From positions 806,001-870,000 of the forward strand of contig NZ_MDJD01000054.1 of the NCBI RefSeq assembly GCF_001747085.1: DNA of 64,000 bases, in the 5' to 3' direction. This stretch comes from Flavivirga aquatica. Its GTDB lineage: Bacteria; Bacteroidota; Bacteroidia; Flavobacteriales; Flavobacteriaceae. Shown here in pieces: positions 18,835 through 27,360 of this stretch. Numbering within the stretch: the first letter of the stretch is position 1; each line of letters starts with the position of its first letter. The notes beneath the pieces were generated by a model, which worked only from the letters and a program-made list of their open reading frames with translations, was not told the origin of the DNA and ran no database searches. Both the position numbers and the translations under genes were made by a program.

Positions 18835-19620
18835 ATGAACATACTAGATAAAATAGTAATAGATAAAAGAAAAGAAGTTACACTTCGTAAAAACCTCATT
18901 CCTATAAAACAATTAGAACAATCTGTTTTATTCGAAAGAGAAACCGTTTCATTAGCAAATAATTTAAGAAACAGTAAATCTGGAATTATAGCAGAACACA
19001 AACGTAGGTCACCCTCAAAATCTGTTATCAATAACACATTAAACGTCCAAGATGTAGCAAGCGGTTACGAAAATGCAGGCGTATGCGGCATGTCTGTACT
19101 AACCGATGGAAAATACTTTGGAGGCTCGTTAGACGATTTATTAACAGCCAGAGCAAGTTGTAACCTACCTTTATTACGTAAAGAGTTTATTATAGATCAA
19201 TATCAGCTTTTAGAAGCTAAAGCCTACGGAGCAGACGTTATCTTATTAATAGCAGCTATTCTAACCAAAGCAGAGATAAAACAATTTTCGGAATTTGCAA
19301 AAAATCTAAAATTAGATGTTTTATTAGAAGTACATAACGAAGAAGAATTGCATAAATCTATTATGCCAAGTTTAGATATGTTAGGCGTTAATAATAGAAA
19401 CTTAAAAACCTTCGATGTTAGCTTAGAAACCAGCAAAACATTAAGTCAACTTATCCCAGACGATTTTGTAAAAGTATCAGAAAGCGGCATTAGCAACATA
19501 GAAGCCATAAAAGAACTACAACCCTACGGATATCAAGGTTTTTTAATAGGTGAAAACTTTATGAAAACAGATAACCCAGGACAAAGCGCTACCCAATTCA
19601 TTAAAAATTTAGAACCATGA
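18835..19620 (+). CDS. trpC: Indole-3-glycerol-phosphate synthase
   Basis: I prefer ATG 18835 (MNILDKIVIDKRKEV), the usual N-terminus; an in-frame ATG six codons upstream is less likely. The 261-residue TIM barrel shows SGIIAEHKRRSPSK (catalytic Lys), VLTDGKYFGGSLDDL, LPLLRKEFIID (catalytic Lys), LDVLLEVHNEEEL (Glu), LGVNNRNLKTF and VSESGIS. It closes the indole ring from carboxyphenylamino-deoxyribulose phosphate. Its stop overlaps the trpF start (ATGA at 19617-19620), implying translational coupling. It is separate from trpF, unlike the E. coli fusion. Confidence 0.97.
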   Translation: MNILDKIVIDKRKEVTLRKNLIPIKQLEQSVLFERETVSLANNLRNSKSGIIAEHKRRSPSKSVINNTLNVQDVASGYENAGVCGMSVLTDGKYFGGSLDDLLTARASCNLPLLRKEFIIDQYQLLEAKAYGADVILLIAAILTKAEIKQFSEFAKNLKLDVLLEVHNEEELHKSIMPSLDMLGVNNRNLKTFDVSLETSKTLSQLIPDDFVKVSESGISNIEAIKELQPYGYQGFLIGENFMKTDNPGQSATQFIKNLEP

Positions 19621-20264
19621 AACTCAAGGTTTGCGGTATGAAATATCAAGATAACATGGCTCAGGTTGCAGCATTGCAACCAGACTATCTTGGCTTTATT
19701 TTTTATAAAAAATCATCCAGACATTTTGATACAATTATTCCCAAAATACCAGAAACTATAAAAAAGACAGGCGTTTTTGTAAATGAAGACTTAAATACTG
19801 TTTTAGAAAAAATAAATACGCATCATTTACAAGCTGTTCAATTACATGGAGAAGAAACTCCAGAATATTGCAAAGATTTACACAAAGCATATCAATCTGA
19901 GCACAACCAAAAGCTAGAAATTATAAAAGTATTTTCAATAAAAGACGAATTTAATTTTGAGGTTTTAAAACCTTATGAAAATGTGTGCGATTATTACTTA
20001 TTTGACACAAAAGGAATGCTACCAGGAGGAAACGGTTACACCTTCGACTGGAATGTACTAAACAAGTACCCTTCAACCAAACCCTTCTTTTTAAGTGGCG
20101 GCATAGGTATTAACCAAATAGAAGATATAAAAAAATTTCAGCAAAGCAAAGCTTCAAAATACTGTTATGCTTTAGATGTAAATAGTAAGTTTGAAATTGA
20201 ACCAGGATTAAAAAATATAGACGAATTACAAAAGTTTAAAGAAACTTTGTCATTCCGTATTTAA
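19617..20264 (+). CDS. trpF: Phosphoribosylanthranilate isomerase
   Basis: A 215-residue TIM-barrel enzyme: KLKVCGMKYQDN with the catalytic Cys, LGFIFYKKSSR, KTGVFVNEDL, AVQLHGEE, DYYLFDTKGMLPGGNGYTFDW (catalytic Asp) and PFFLSGGIG. It overlaps trpC by 4 bp. Oddity: the last residues (LSFRI) and the stop codon lie inside a palindromic repeat that starts at 20248, so the original C-terminus was probably replaced when the element inserted or expanded. All visible catalytic motifs are upstream of this, so function is likely kept. Confidence 0.96.
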   Translation: MKLKVCGMKYQDNMAQVAALQPDYLGFIFYKKSSRHFDTIIPKIPETIKKTGVFVNEDLNTVLEKINTHHLQAVQLHGEETPEYCKDLHKAYQSEHNQKLEIIKVFSIKDEFNFEVLKPYENVCDYYLFDTKGMLPGGNGYTFDWNVLNKYPSTKPFFLSGGIGINQIEDIKKFQQSKASKYCYALDVNSKFEIEPGLKNIDELQKFKETLSFRI

Positions 20265-20327
20265 TACGGAATCCATTATAAATTATAACTAAAATAAAAC
20301 AGATTCCTGCCTTTGCAGGAATGACAA
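20248..20327. repeat. MITE-like element with 10-bp terminal inverted repeats at the trpF-trpB junction
   Basis: It begins TTGTCATTCC and ends GGAATGACAA, a perfect 10-bp terminal inverted repeat over 80 bp. Two internal hairpins: ATTCCGTATT/AATACGGAAT (20252-20272) and ATTCCTGC/GCAGGAAT (20303-20322). The left end encodes the last five codons and stop of trpF, and the right end contains an ATG at 20321 in frame with trpB. Sequences of this type are, to my memory, widespread intergenic repeats in Flavobacteriaceae. Confidence 0.78.
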
Positions 20328-20332
20328 AAAAC

Positions 20333-21517
20333 ATGGAAAATTATAACGTAAACGAAAAAGGCTACTACGGCGAATTTGGAGGAGCTTATATTCCAGAAAT
20401 GCTTTATCCAAACGTAGAAGAGTTACGCCAAAACTATTTAAAAATTATGGCAGAACCAGGCTTTCAAAAAGAGTTTAACCAATTATTAAAAGATTATGTA
20501 GGTCGCCCTTCTCCCCTTTATTTTGCTAAGCGTCTTTCAGAAAAATATAATACCAAAATCTATTTAAAACGCGAAGATTTAAATCATACAGGCGCACATA
20601 AAATAAACAATACCATAGGACAAATACTTATGGCTAAACGTTTAGGTAAACACCGCATTATTGCCGAAACAGGTGCAGGACAACACGGTGTTGCCACAGC
20701 AACTGTTTGTGCTTTAATGGGGCTTGAATGTATTGTTTATATGGGTGAAATAGACATTACAAGGCAAGCACCAAACGTAGCCAGAATGAAAATGTTAGGA
20801 GCCAAAGTTGTTCCAGCATTATCTGGTAGTAGAACATTAAAAGACGCCACTAACGAAGCTATTAGAGATTGGATTAACAATCCCGTAAATACACACTATA
20901 TTATAGGTTCTGCCATAGGGCCTCATCCTTATCCAGATATGGTAACCAAATTTCAATCCGTAATATCTGCAGAAATAAAATGGCAATTAAAAGAACATGA
21001 AGGACGAGAAAATCCAGATTACGTTGTTGCTTGTATAGGCGGTGGCAGTAATGCTGCTGGTACTTATTACCACTATTTACATGAAGAAGAAGTAGGTATT
21101 ATTGCAGTAGAAGCTGCTGGTTTAGGTGTAAATTCTGGAGAAAGCGCAGCAACATCTGTTCTTGGAAAAGAAGGTGTTATTCACGGGTGTAAAACACTAT
21201 TAATGCAAACTCAAGACGGGCAAATAACAGAACCTTATTCTATTTCTGCAGGTTTAGATTATCCTGGAGTTGGTCCTATGCATGCACATTTATGTAAAAC
21301 AGGGCGCGCAGAATTCATTTCAATAAAAGATGATGAAGCTATGACTGCTGGTTTAGACCTTTGTAAATTAGAAGGTATTATTCCAGCTATAGAAAGTTCT
21401 CATGCTCTTGCCATTTTCGAACAAAGAGCCTTTAAACCAGAAGACGTTGTTGTAGTAAGTTTATCTGGTCGTGGCGATAAAGATTTGCAAAATTATATTG
21501 AATATTTCAAAATTTAA
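20333..21517 (+). CDS. trpB: Tryptophan synthase beta subunit
   Basis: I choose ATG 20333 ([17 protein letters not shown], 394 residues). The in-frame ATG at 20321 lies inside the palindromic repeat at 20248-20327, so it looks accidental. PLP-dependent fold: [14 protein letters not shown] with the Schiff-base Lys, [29 protein letters not shown] (phosphate-binding GGGSN), [14 protein letters not shown] and [12 protein letters not shown]. It condenses indole with serine. Partner of TrpA encoded next. Confidence 0.97.
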   Translation: MENYNVNEKGYYGEFGGAYIPEMLYPNVEELRQNYLKIMAEPGFQKEFNQLLKDYVGRPSPLYFAKRLSEKYNTKIYLKREDLNHTGAHKINNTIGQILMAKRLGKHRIIAETGAGQHGVATATVCALMGLECIVYMGEIDITRQAPNVARMKMLGAKVVPALSGSRTLKDATNEAIRDWINNPVNTHYIIGSAIGPHPYPDMVTKFQSVISAEIKWQLKEHEGRENPDYVVACIGGGSNAAGTYYHYLHEEEVGIIAVEAAGLGVNSGESAATSVLGKEGVIHGCKTLLMQTQDGQITEPYSISAGLDYPGVGPMHAHLCKTGRAEFISIKDDEAMTAGLDLCKLEGIIPAIESSHALAIFEQRAFKPEDVVVVSLSGRGDKDLQNYIEYFKI

Positions 21518-21641
21518 TTCCATTTTTTTCATTTCCGCGAAAGCGAAAAATAGAATTATGAATAAAAAGAAATCTTTTTCGAAATATACTTAACAATAAA
21601 AAATTCTCTCTTTAGAGGGGATGAAAAATTTATTTTTCAAA
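21518..21641. repeat. Palindromic repeat remnants in the trpB-trpA gap
   Basis: Two hairpin-forming stretches. One is near 21516-21557: AATTCCAT.., a core TTCCGCGAAAGCGAAA (CGC/GCG stem), then ..ATAGAATT. The other is near 21604-21622: TCTCTCTTTAGAGGGGA. The second provides an ATG (21621) in frame with trpA that is probably not the real start. No gene here. Confidence 0.5.
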
Positions 21642-22406
21642 ATGAACAGAATACATCAAAAATTACAAGAAAATAAAAAGTTACTTTCCATATACTTCAC
21701 AGCAGGCTATCCTACTATTAACGACACCGTTTCAATTATTCAAGATTTAGAAAAAAACGGAGTAGATATGATAGAAATAGGCTTACCTTTTAGTGATCCA
21801 TTAGCAGATGGTCCAACTATACAAGCCAGCTCAACACAAGCCTTAAAAAATGGTATGACTACAGAGGTACTTTTTGACCAACTTAAAGACATTAGAAAAT
21901 CTGTAAACATCCCTTTAATTATTATGGGATATTTTAACCCTATGTTACAATATGGTGTTGAAGCTTTTTGTAAAAAATGCCAAGAAATAGGTATAGATGG
22001 ATTAATAATACCTGATTTACCTGTAGATGAATATCATGATGAGTATAAAGCTATTTTTGACAAATATGGCCTTATAAACGTTTTCTTAATAACACCTCAA
22101 ACCTCTGTAGAACGTATTAATTTTATAGATTCTATATCTAACGGATTTATTTATATGGTTAGTAGTGCCAGTGTAACAGGAAGTCAGTCTGGTTTTGGCG
22201 ATGAGCAAACCAACTACTTTAAACGTATTGCCGACATGAACCTTAAAAATCCGCAAGTAATTGGTTTTGGTATTTCAGATAATAAAACATTTACGCAAGC
22301 TACAAATTATGCTAAAGGTGCTATTATTGGTAGTGCTTTTATTAAGCATGTAACTAATGAGGGGATAAATACTATTAATACATTTGTAAAATCTATTTTA
22401 GAATAA
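21642..22406 (+). CDS. trpA: Tryptophan synthase alpha subunit
   Basis: Start chosen at ATG 21642 (MNRIHQKLQENKKLLSIYF, 254 residues); an ATG seven codons upstream abuts a repeat hairpin. TIM barrel with catalytic Glu in DMIEIGLPFSDPLADGPTIQ (Glu and Asp conserved), DGLIIPDLPVDE, GFIYMVSSASVTGSQSG and VIGFGISDN. It cleaves indole-3-glycerol phosphate and passes indole to TrpB. Last biosynthetic gene of the operon; a DUF805 gene follows 5 bp later. Confidence 0.97.
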   Translation: MNRIHQKLQENKKLLSIYFTAGYPTINDTVSIIQDLEKNGVDMIEIGLPFSDPLADGPTIQASSTQALKNGMTTEVLFDQLKDIRKSVNIPLIIMGYFNPMLQYGVEAFCKKCQEIGIDGLIIPDLPVDEYHDEYKAIFDKYGLINVFLITPQTSVERINFIDSISNGFIYMVSSASVTGSQSGFGDEQTNYFKRIADMNLKNPQVIGFGISDNKTFTQATNYAKGAIIGSAFIKHVTNEGINTINTFVKSILE

Positions 22407-22411
22407 GTTTT

Positions 22412-22816
22412 ATGAAATGGTTTTTAAAGGTTTTAATAGATAATTATGCTAACTTCTCTGGTAGAGCTAGACGTAAAGAGTATTGGATGTTTGCTTTATT
22501 TCAAATTATAATATTCATTATCATTATCTTTTTAGGTAATTTCATTAACGATCTTTTTGACATTGAGATATTTAATATATCTTTTCTCATATATTTTTTA
22601 GCAACACTTATTCCTTGGTTTGCCGTTAATGTAAGGCGACTGCATGACACTGGTAAAAGCGGTGGTTATCTATTTATCAATTTTATTCCTTTGGTTGGTA
22701 GAATATGGTATATTGTATTAATGGCTAGTGAAGGCGGTATTGAGGCAAATAAATACGGATTAAACCCTAAAGCTCCAAATTTTAGCGAAATAGAAGAAAT
22801 AGGAAAAGACCTATAA
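22412..22816 (+). CDS. DUF805-family inner-membrane protein
   Basis: A 134-residue protein with about three or four membrane helices and the DUF805 signature: FSGRARRKEYWMFALFQ near the N-terminus and LIPWFAVNVRRLHDTGKSGG. Molecular function of the family is unknown. It begins 5 bp after trpA, so it is likely read through from the trp operon, though a role in Trp metabolism is not implied. A close paralogue follows at 22912. Confidence 0.9.
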   Translation: MKWFLKVLIDNYANFSGRARRKEYWMFALFQIIIFIIIIFLGNFINDLFDIEIFNISFLIYFLATLIPWFAVNVRRLHDTGKSGGYLFINFIPLVGRIWYIVLMASEGGIEANKYGLNPKAPNFSEIEEIGKDL

Positions 22817-22911
22817 AACAAGTAATTAGACGTAATAAACTTTTGAATGCTCGATAATTTAGATATATTTGACTTCACAAATCAATAATTAACTAACCAA
22901 AATTTAATATT

Positions 22912-23304
22912 ATGAAATGGTATTTAAAAGTAGTACGCGATAATTACGCAAATTTTAAAGGTAGAGCTAGACGAAAAGAATATTGGATGTTCTTTTTATT
23001 TCATTTAATTTTTATCTATGGAGGTATGTTTGCTCTTGGAGCTCTTGCCTTTGCTATTGAAAGTCCTGCCATTTTATTTGTAATTTATATTTACATATTC
23101 GCTACAATGATTCCATCTCTGGCGGTTGGAGTGAGAAGAATGCATGATGTGGGTAAAAGCGGATGGTACCTTTTAATTCCTATTTACAGTTTAATACTTG
23201 CTGTTACAGAAGGAGAAAGTGGATCGAACCAATATGGTGCAGACCCTAAAGGAGCAAATAATGAAGAAATTAGCGAGATTGGAAAACCTCAAATAGAAGC
23301 ATAA
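22912..23304 (+). CDS. DUF805-family inner-membrane protein (tandem paralogue)
   Basis: A 130-residue protein, with the same architecture as the preceding gene: both start MKW-LKV---NYANF, share GRARRKEYWMF, and have VGVRRMHDVGKSGWY against VNVRRLHDTGKSGGY. The pair therefore arose by tandem duplication. The C-terminal tails also match (NQYGADPKGANNEEISEIGK). Three or so membrane helices. Function unknown. Followed by a terminator at 23326-23350, which ends the long trp transcript. Confidence 0.9.
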   Translation: MKWYLKVVRDNYANFKGRARRKEYWMFFLFHLIFIYGGMFALGALAFAIESPAILFVIYIYIFATMIPSLAVGVRRMHDVGKSGWYLLIPIYSLILAVTEGESGSNQYGADPKGANNEEISEIGKPQIEA

Positions 23305-23325
23305 AACAATTACTAAATAACAATA

Positions 23326-23354
23326 AAGCCTATTCTTTTTGAATAGGTTTTATT
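23326..23354 (+). terminator. Terminator closing the trp-DUF805 transcription unit
   Basis: AAGCCTATTC / GAATAGGTTT hairpin with a five-T loop, followed by a T-rich stretch (TTTATTTG), 22 bp after the second DUF805 stop. Confidence 0.75.
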
Positions 23355-23383
23355 TGTTTATAAAATAGCCTTAATACAAAATT

Positions 23384-23836
23384 ATGCCTTTAAACATTGT
23401 TCTTATAGAACCAGAAATTCCAAACAATACGGGTAATATTGGCCGTTTAGCTTTGGCATCTGGTTCGCATTTACACCTTGTAAAACCATTTGGTTTTAAG
23501 ATTGATGATAGCCGTTTAAAACGAGCTGGTTTAGATTATTGGCAACACTTATCTGTTACATATTATGAGAATATAGAGGAGTTTTTTGAGATAAATAAAA
23601 ATCAAAATATGGTATTTATGTCTAGTCATGGCACAAAAAATCATTGGAATATACCTTTTAAAGACAATATGTTCTTTATATTTGGAAAAGAATCTGTGGG
23701 ATTGCCCAAACAAATTATTGAAAAATACGCAGATCAACTTTATAAAATCCCTCTTTATAGTAAACATGTTAGAAGCCTAAATCTAGCCAATGCTGTTAGT
23801 ATTGTTGTTTATGAAGGCTTAAAAACAATCAAATAA
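23384..23836 (+). CDS. trmL: tRNA (cytidine/uridine-34 2'-O)-methyltransferase TrmL
   Basis: A 150-residue SPOUT (trefoil-knot) methyltransferase: LIEPEIPNNTGNIGRLALAS, FKIDDSRLKRAGLDYWQHL, FIFGKESVGLP and the knot end RSLNLANAVSIVVYEGLK. It methylates the wobble ribose of tRNA-Leu species with SAM in Proteobacteria; that activity is assumed here by homology. Length is typical. It stands alone between two terminators. Confidence 0.93.
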   Translation: MPLNIVLIEPEIPNNTGNIGRLALASGSHLHLVKPFGFKIDDSRLKRAGLDYWQHLSVTYYENIEEFFEINKNQNMVFMSSHGTKNHWNIPFKDNMFFIFGKESVGLPKQIIEKYADQLYKIPLYSKHVRSLNLANAVSIVVYEGLKTIK

Positions 23837-23904
23837 ATTTTTAATCTTAAAAAAAATAGATTAAGAATTAGTATTATTACCTTAAATTAAAAAAACGAGA
23901 AAAA

Positions 23905-24183
23905 ATGGAATTAAAAGCCCTAAAACTGAGTCTATTAGCATTTGGATTATTTGCTTTCTCACAACCTACATCTGCTCAAGAAAGCAAGAAACCTAGTTAC
24001 GACAAGATTTTTAAAAGTTATGACACCAATAAAGATGGGTCTATTAGCTTTGATGAATATAAAAAAGATAACGATATTGACACTGTTGAAGAAATAAAGA
24101 AAATGTTTGATAGAATAGATAGCGACTCTAATAATACTATTTCGTTAGAAGAACTTAATTATTGGTATTCTTTAAAGAGATAA
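23905..24183 (+). CDS. Small secreted EF-hand protein
   Basis: A 92-residue protein with signal peptide (cleavage about SAQ, residue 25). Two EF-hand loops follow: DTNKDGSISFDE and DSDSNNTISLEE, each with acidic residues at positions 1, 3, 5 and 12, so calcium binding is likely. Calmodulin-like EF hands in a periplasmic protein suggest a calcium-dependent structural or sensing role, not further defined. Monocistronic, with a strong terminator behind. Confidence 0.88.
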   Translation: MELKALKLSLLAFGLFAFSQPTSAQESKKPSYDKIFKSYDTNKDGSISFDEYKKDNDIDTVEEIKKMFDRIDSDSNNTISLEELNYWYSLKR

Positions 24184-24200
24184 TAATATGCATATATTTC

Positions 24201-24240
24201 AAACAAAAAAGAGCTAATTAAAATTAGCTCTTTTTTGTTT
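24201..24240 (+). terminator. Bidirectional terminator
   Basis: AAACAAAAAAGAGCTAATT / AATTAGCTCTTTTTTGTTT, a near-perfect inverted repeat with A and T runs, 17 bp after the EF-hand gene. Confidence 0.9.
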
Positions 24241-24292
24241 GAGTATTGTCATCTACTGAAATAAGTAACATAAAACCAAGTTATCTATTAAA

Positions 24293-24529
24293 TTATTTTC
24301 TATTTCTATTATCCAGCATACGTAAATACATTATTTCTACTTTAGCTCTAGCCCAAGGTGTCCTTCTTAAAAACTTTAAACTAGATTTCACAGATGGGTT
24401 ATCAGTAAAACATTTTATTTTTATATTGTATCCCATATATTCCCAACCATAATAATCTAACAAATCATTAATAATTTGCTCCAGCTTAATACCATGTAAA
24501 GGATTATTAGGTTGTGTTTCCATATACAA
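24293..24529 (-). CDS. VF530 family (DUF2132) small protein
   Basis: A 78-residue protein. [21 protein letters not shown] and [22 protein letters not shown] match the VF530/DUF2132 signature very well. A DNA-binding fold has been proposed for the family; its role is unknown. A second in-frame ATG two codons in (METQPNN) could be the start. It lies convergently with the EF-hand gene and follows 104 bp after the helicase gene. Confidence 0.9.
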   Translation of the reverse strand: MYMETQPNNPLHGIKLEQIINDLLDYYGWEYMGYNIKIKCFTDNPSVKSSLKFLRRTPWARAKVEIMYLRMLDNRNRK

Positions 24530-24633
24530 TTTTAGGTTTTTATTTAAAAAGAAGCTATCTATCAGAACAAATCTTAAGGTTTTATCTCTCTAAAACAATT
24601 ACAATACAACAAATAACAACCACTTACTTTAAT

Positions 24634-25920
24634 TTAAGTACGATTGTTATTACTACTTCTTCTATTATTCCTCTTGGGTTTTCTTGAATTATTTCTAGAT
24701 GCTATATTTTCGCCTTTTGACTTATTTCTATTTTGTCCATTCCTACTCTGGCGTTGTTGCCTCTTTTCTGGTAATGTAGAAGCATTTGGGTCTGGTTCAA
24801 AACCTTCTATAACTTCACTAGGTATTTTCATACCAACTAGCTTTTCAATATCACGTAAATATGTCGTTTCATCTGCACTTACTAAAGACAAAGCTTCTCC
24901 ACTTGCCCCTGCCCTTCCTGTTCTTCCTATTCTATGGACATAATCTTCAGAAATATTAGGTAATTCAAAATTCACAACATGAGGTAATAATGGAATATCT
25001 AACCCTCGGGCTGCAATATCTGTAGCAACCAATACATTAACACTTCCGTTTTTAAAACCAGATAATGCTTTTGTTCTGGCTCCTTGACTTTTATTCCCAT
25101 GGATAGCCGCAGCAGTTATGCCCGAGTTTATCATTTTTTTACAAAGTTTATTAGCTCCGTGTTTAGTGCGTGTAAAAACAAGAACTTGCTTCCATTTCCC
25201 TTCAGAAATTAACTTAATTATTAAGCCTGTTTTTAATCCCTTTGCCACTCTATATACCTTCTGAGTAATAGCTTCAACAGTAGAGTTTTCTGGCTCTGCT
25301 TCAACTTGAACAGGATGATTTAAAATACCATGAGCTAGTTTCTTTATATCTTTCGAAAATGTAGCTGAAAACATTAAATTTTGTCTTTTGTCTGGCATTA
25401 ATTTAATAGTACGCTCTATATCACGTAAAAACCCCATATCTAACATACGGTCGGCTTCATCTAAAACAAAAATCTCAATACGCTTAAGAGACAATACGCC
25501 TTGATTTTGTAAATCTAATAACCGTCCTGGTGTCGCAACCAATACATCAATACCTTGGCGAAGCGTTGCTATTTGCGGTTTTTGATTTACTCCTCCAAAA
25601 ATTACCGCACTCCTTAACTTTAAGAATTCACTATACTCTTTTACATTAGCATAAACCTGTGCTGCCAATTCGCGAGTTGGTGTTAAAATTAAAGCGCGTA
25701 TAGGTCTATATTTTTCTTTGGGATTTTCAGAAAGTATGTGCAATAGGGGTAATGTAAATCCTGCTGTTTTTCCTGTTCCTGTTTGTGCCGAGGCTAAAAC
25801 ATCTTTTCCTTCTAATACAGGGGGAATCGCTTTTTGTTGTATAGGTGATGGTGTTGTATAACCTTTCTTACTAATAGCTTTTAGTAAGGCTTCAGATAAG
25901 CCCAATGATTGAAATGACAT
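24634..25920 (-). CDS. rhlE: DEAD-box RNA helicase, RhlE type
   Basis: A 428-residue helicase: Q motif ([23 protein letters not shown]), Walker [36 protein letters not shown], then in domain 2 [24 protein letters not shown] and [10 protein letters not shown]. The last ~60 residues are a basic, Asn/Arg/Ser-rich disordered tail ([16 protein letters not shown]) that probably binds RNA. It unwinds structured RNA in ribosome assembly or decay. Symbol is by family resemblance. Confidence 0.93.
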   Translation of the reverse strand: MSFQSLGLSEALLKAISKKGYTTPSPIQQKAIPPVLEGKDVLASAQTGTGKTAGFTLPLLHILSENPKEKYRPIRALILTPTRELAAQVYANVKEYSEFLKLRSAVIFGGVNQKPQIATLRQGIDVLVATPGRLLDLQNQGVLSLKRIEIFVLDEADRMLDMGFLRDIERTIKLMPDKRQNLMFSATFSKDIKKLAHGILNHPVQVEAEPENSTVEAITQKVYRVAKGLKTGLIIKLISEGKWKQVLVFTRTKHGANKLCKKMINSGITAAAIHGNKSQGARTKALSGFKNGSVNVLVATDIAARGLDIPLLPHVVNFELPNISEDYVHRIGRTGRAGASGEALSLVSADETTYLRDIEKLVGMKIPSEVIEGFEPDPNASTLPEKRQQRQSRNGQNRNKSKGENIASRNNSRKPKRNNRRSSNNNRT

Positions 25921-26140
25921 AAGTTATGTTTATGAAGTAAACACTATTTATTAGGTCACTCCTTTAATTTTAGCAAATGTACAGTTATTTATTTGATATT
26001 ATATTTATCTCTGTATTTTGATAAAATATTAAAGCTAAAAATAAAAAAATATTATTCACAACTATATTTTCATCAGAAATCGAACACACTCTCAAAATGT
26101 ATTCAATTTAGTATTTTAGGTTTTAATAATAAAATATTCA

Positions 26141-26148
26141 TACATTTG
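26141..26148 (+). promoter_or_regulatory. Probable -7 box of the Rrf2-type regulator gene
   Basis: TACATTTG, an exact TAnnTTTG, 31 bp before the start codon. The -33 region shows only a weak match (TTTAGG near 26115). Transcription would start within the operator-like dyad just downstream. Confidence 0.6.
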
Positions 26149-26151
26149 TAC

Positions 26152-26175
26152 TGTAATATTATTTAATACATTACA
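26152..26175. promoter_or_regulatory. Operator-like dyad upstream of the Rrf2-type gene
   Basis: TGTAAT, 12 bp, ATTACA: a perfect 6-bp inverted repeat between the -7 box and the start codon, a position where a regulator could repress its own gene. Dyads of this size are typical for Rrf2 proteins. Binding is inferred, and in AT-rich DNA such dyads also arise by chance. Confidence 0.5.
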
Positions 26176-26178
26176 AAA

Positions 26179-26589
26179 TTGATCAAAAGTAAATTTTCTA
26201 TATCCCTACATATAATGACTTTACTTGCGGTACATAAAGATGACTGGCTAACATCTACTCTTATTGCTAGTAGTTTAAATATTAACCCTGTTTTAGTTAG
26301 AAAAGAAATTTCTAACCTAAAAAAAGGAGACTTAATTGAAAGTAAGGAAGGTAAAAATGGAGGTATTCGCTTATTAAAAGATCCAAATATTATTTATTTA
26401 TCTGATATTTTTATTTTAGCGAAAGGTAATGATCATGTATTATCCTTATCTAATAATACTCCAAACCCCAAGTGTAGAGTTGGAAAAAAAATTAATGATA
26501 GATTGAAAGTTGTATTAAAAAACATAGACCAATCTATTAATGAATCACTAAAAAAACAAACATTAGAATCATTTAAAAATCAATTTTGA
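26179..26589 (+). CDS. Rrf2-family transcriptional regulator (YwnA-like), TTG start
   Basis: A 136-residue protein with a winged helix: KFSISLHIMTLLAVHKDDWLTST, IASSLNINPVLVRKEISNL, IESKEGKNGGIRLLKDPNII. The start is TTG at 26179, since Rrf2 proteins begin with this K-F-S-I-A-L-H segment and no ATG lies before it in frame. Only one Cys (CRVGKK region) is seen, so an iron-sulfur cluster like IscR's is unlikely; YwnA-type sensing is more probable. It directly precedes a broken NAD(P)-binding oxidoreductase; in Bacilli YwnA sits beside YwnB of that family, so the pair once worked together. Confidence 0.88.
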   Translation: MIKSKFSISLHIMTLLAVHKDDWLTSTLIASSLNINPVLVRKEISNLKKGDLIESKEGKNGGIRLLKDPNIIYLSDIFILAKGNDHVLSLSNNTPNPKCRVGKKINDRLKVVLKNIDQSINESLKKQTLESFKNQF

Positions 26590-26651
26590 TTTTTTTTAAC
26601 AAAAACTGTAATATTTTTAATTATAGATTAAACGATAAAATAATAATAATT

Positions 26652-27134
26652 ATGAAAATCACAATTATAGGAGCTGGAGGAAACATTGGCAAAAGAATAG
26701 TAAAAGAGGCTGCCGCTAGAAACCATGAATTAAACCTTATCACTTCAAAATCATTATAATATTTTAAATTTGATAACCCGAACAATGTTAAAATACAATT
26801 AGCAGATATTTTTAATACAGAAGCTTTAGCCAATCTATTTAAAGGTAGTGATGTTGTTATTAGTGCTTACGCTCCCCCTCAAGACAATAATAATATTCTT
26901 ATTGATGCTAGTAAATCATTAGTTGATGCTGCTAAAAAAGCAAAAGTTAGACTGATTGCAATTGGTGGTGCTGGAAGTCTAAAAGTAACTGAAGATTTAT
27001 TATTAATTGATGCACCTGCTTTTCCTAAAGAATACAAAAATATTGCAAAAGCACATCTTGAAACACTAGTTGGTATTTTAAACGAAGTAAATGATGCTAA
27101 ATTTATAAAAAAACGTTTTACAATAGGATATTAG
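26652..27134 (+). pseudogene. Broken NAD(P)-binding (NmrA/YwnB-like) oxidoreductase
   Basis: My translation from ATG 26652 gives MKITIIGAGGNIGKRIVKEA, a Rossmann nucleotide-binding start (GAGGNIG). It meets an in-frame TAA at 26757-26759 (codon 36) and then continues in the same frame with clear homology (VKIQLADIF, VVISAYAPP, IAIGGAGSLKV, AHLETLVGIL) to KKRFTIGY and TAG at 27132-27134. The family is about 205-215 residues; this frame has 161 codons. Family members have ~50 residues between the HLE segment and the final RFTIGY (the proposed substrate region), and here these are nearly adjacent. So at least two lesions are visible: a nonsense codon and an internal deletion. Confidence 0.85.
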
Positions 27135-27147
27135 TTCTTGTTTTAAT

Positions 27148-27190
27148 AAAGGCTTTTTCTAAACTCATTAAATTTAGAAAAAGCCTTTTT
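27148..27190 (+). terminator. Terminator after the Rrf2/oxidoreductase remnant
   Basis: AAAGGCTTTTTCTAAA / TTTAGAAAAAGCCTTT hairpin with a 9-nt loop and trailing Ts, 14 bp after the pseudogene stop. Confidence 0.87.
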
Positions 27191-27360
27191 ATTTATACTC
27201 TATATTATAATTACAAGGAGTTATATATCAAATTAAGAATTTTACAGTATATCTAAAGATTTTGTTATAACTATACTGTTTATGAATAAAAGTATTTTTT
27301 ATACATAATTATCTCCTCACTCAAAAAATTATTAAATATTTTTCAATACAAATAATTCTT

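Noticed and set aside
20321-20332. ATG 20321 as trpB start
   Set aside because: It lies inside the right arm of a repeat (GGAATGACAA); the next in-frame ATG at 20333 gives the usual N-terminus.
21621-21641. ATG 21621 as trpA start
   Set aside because: Adjacent to a repeat hairpin; ATG 21642 gives the typical MNRIHQKL-type start.
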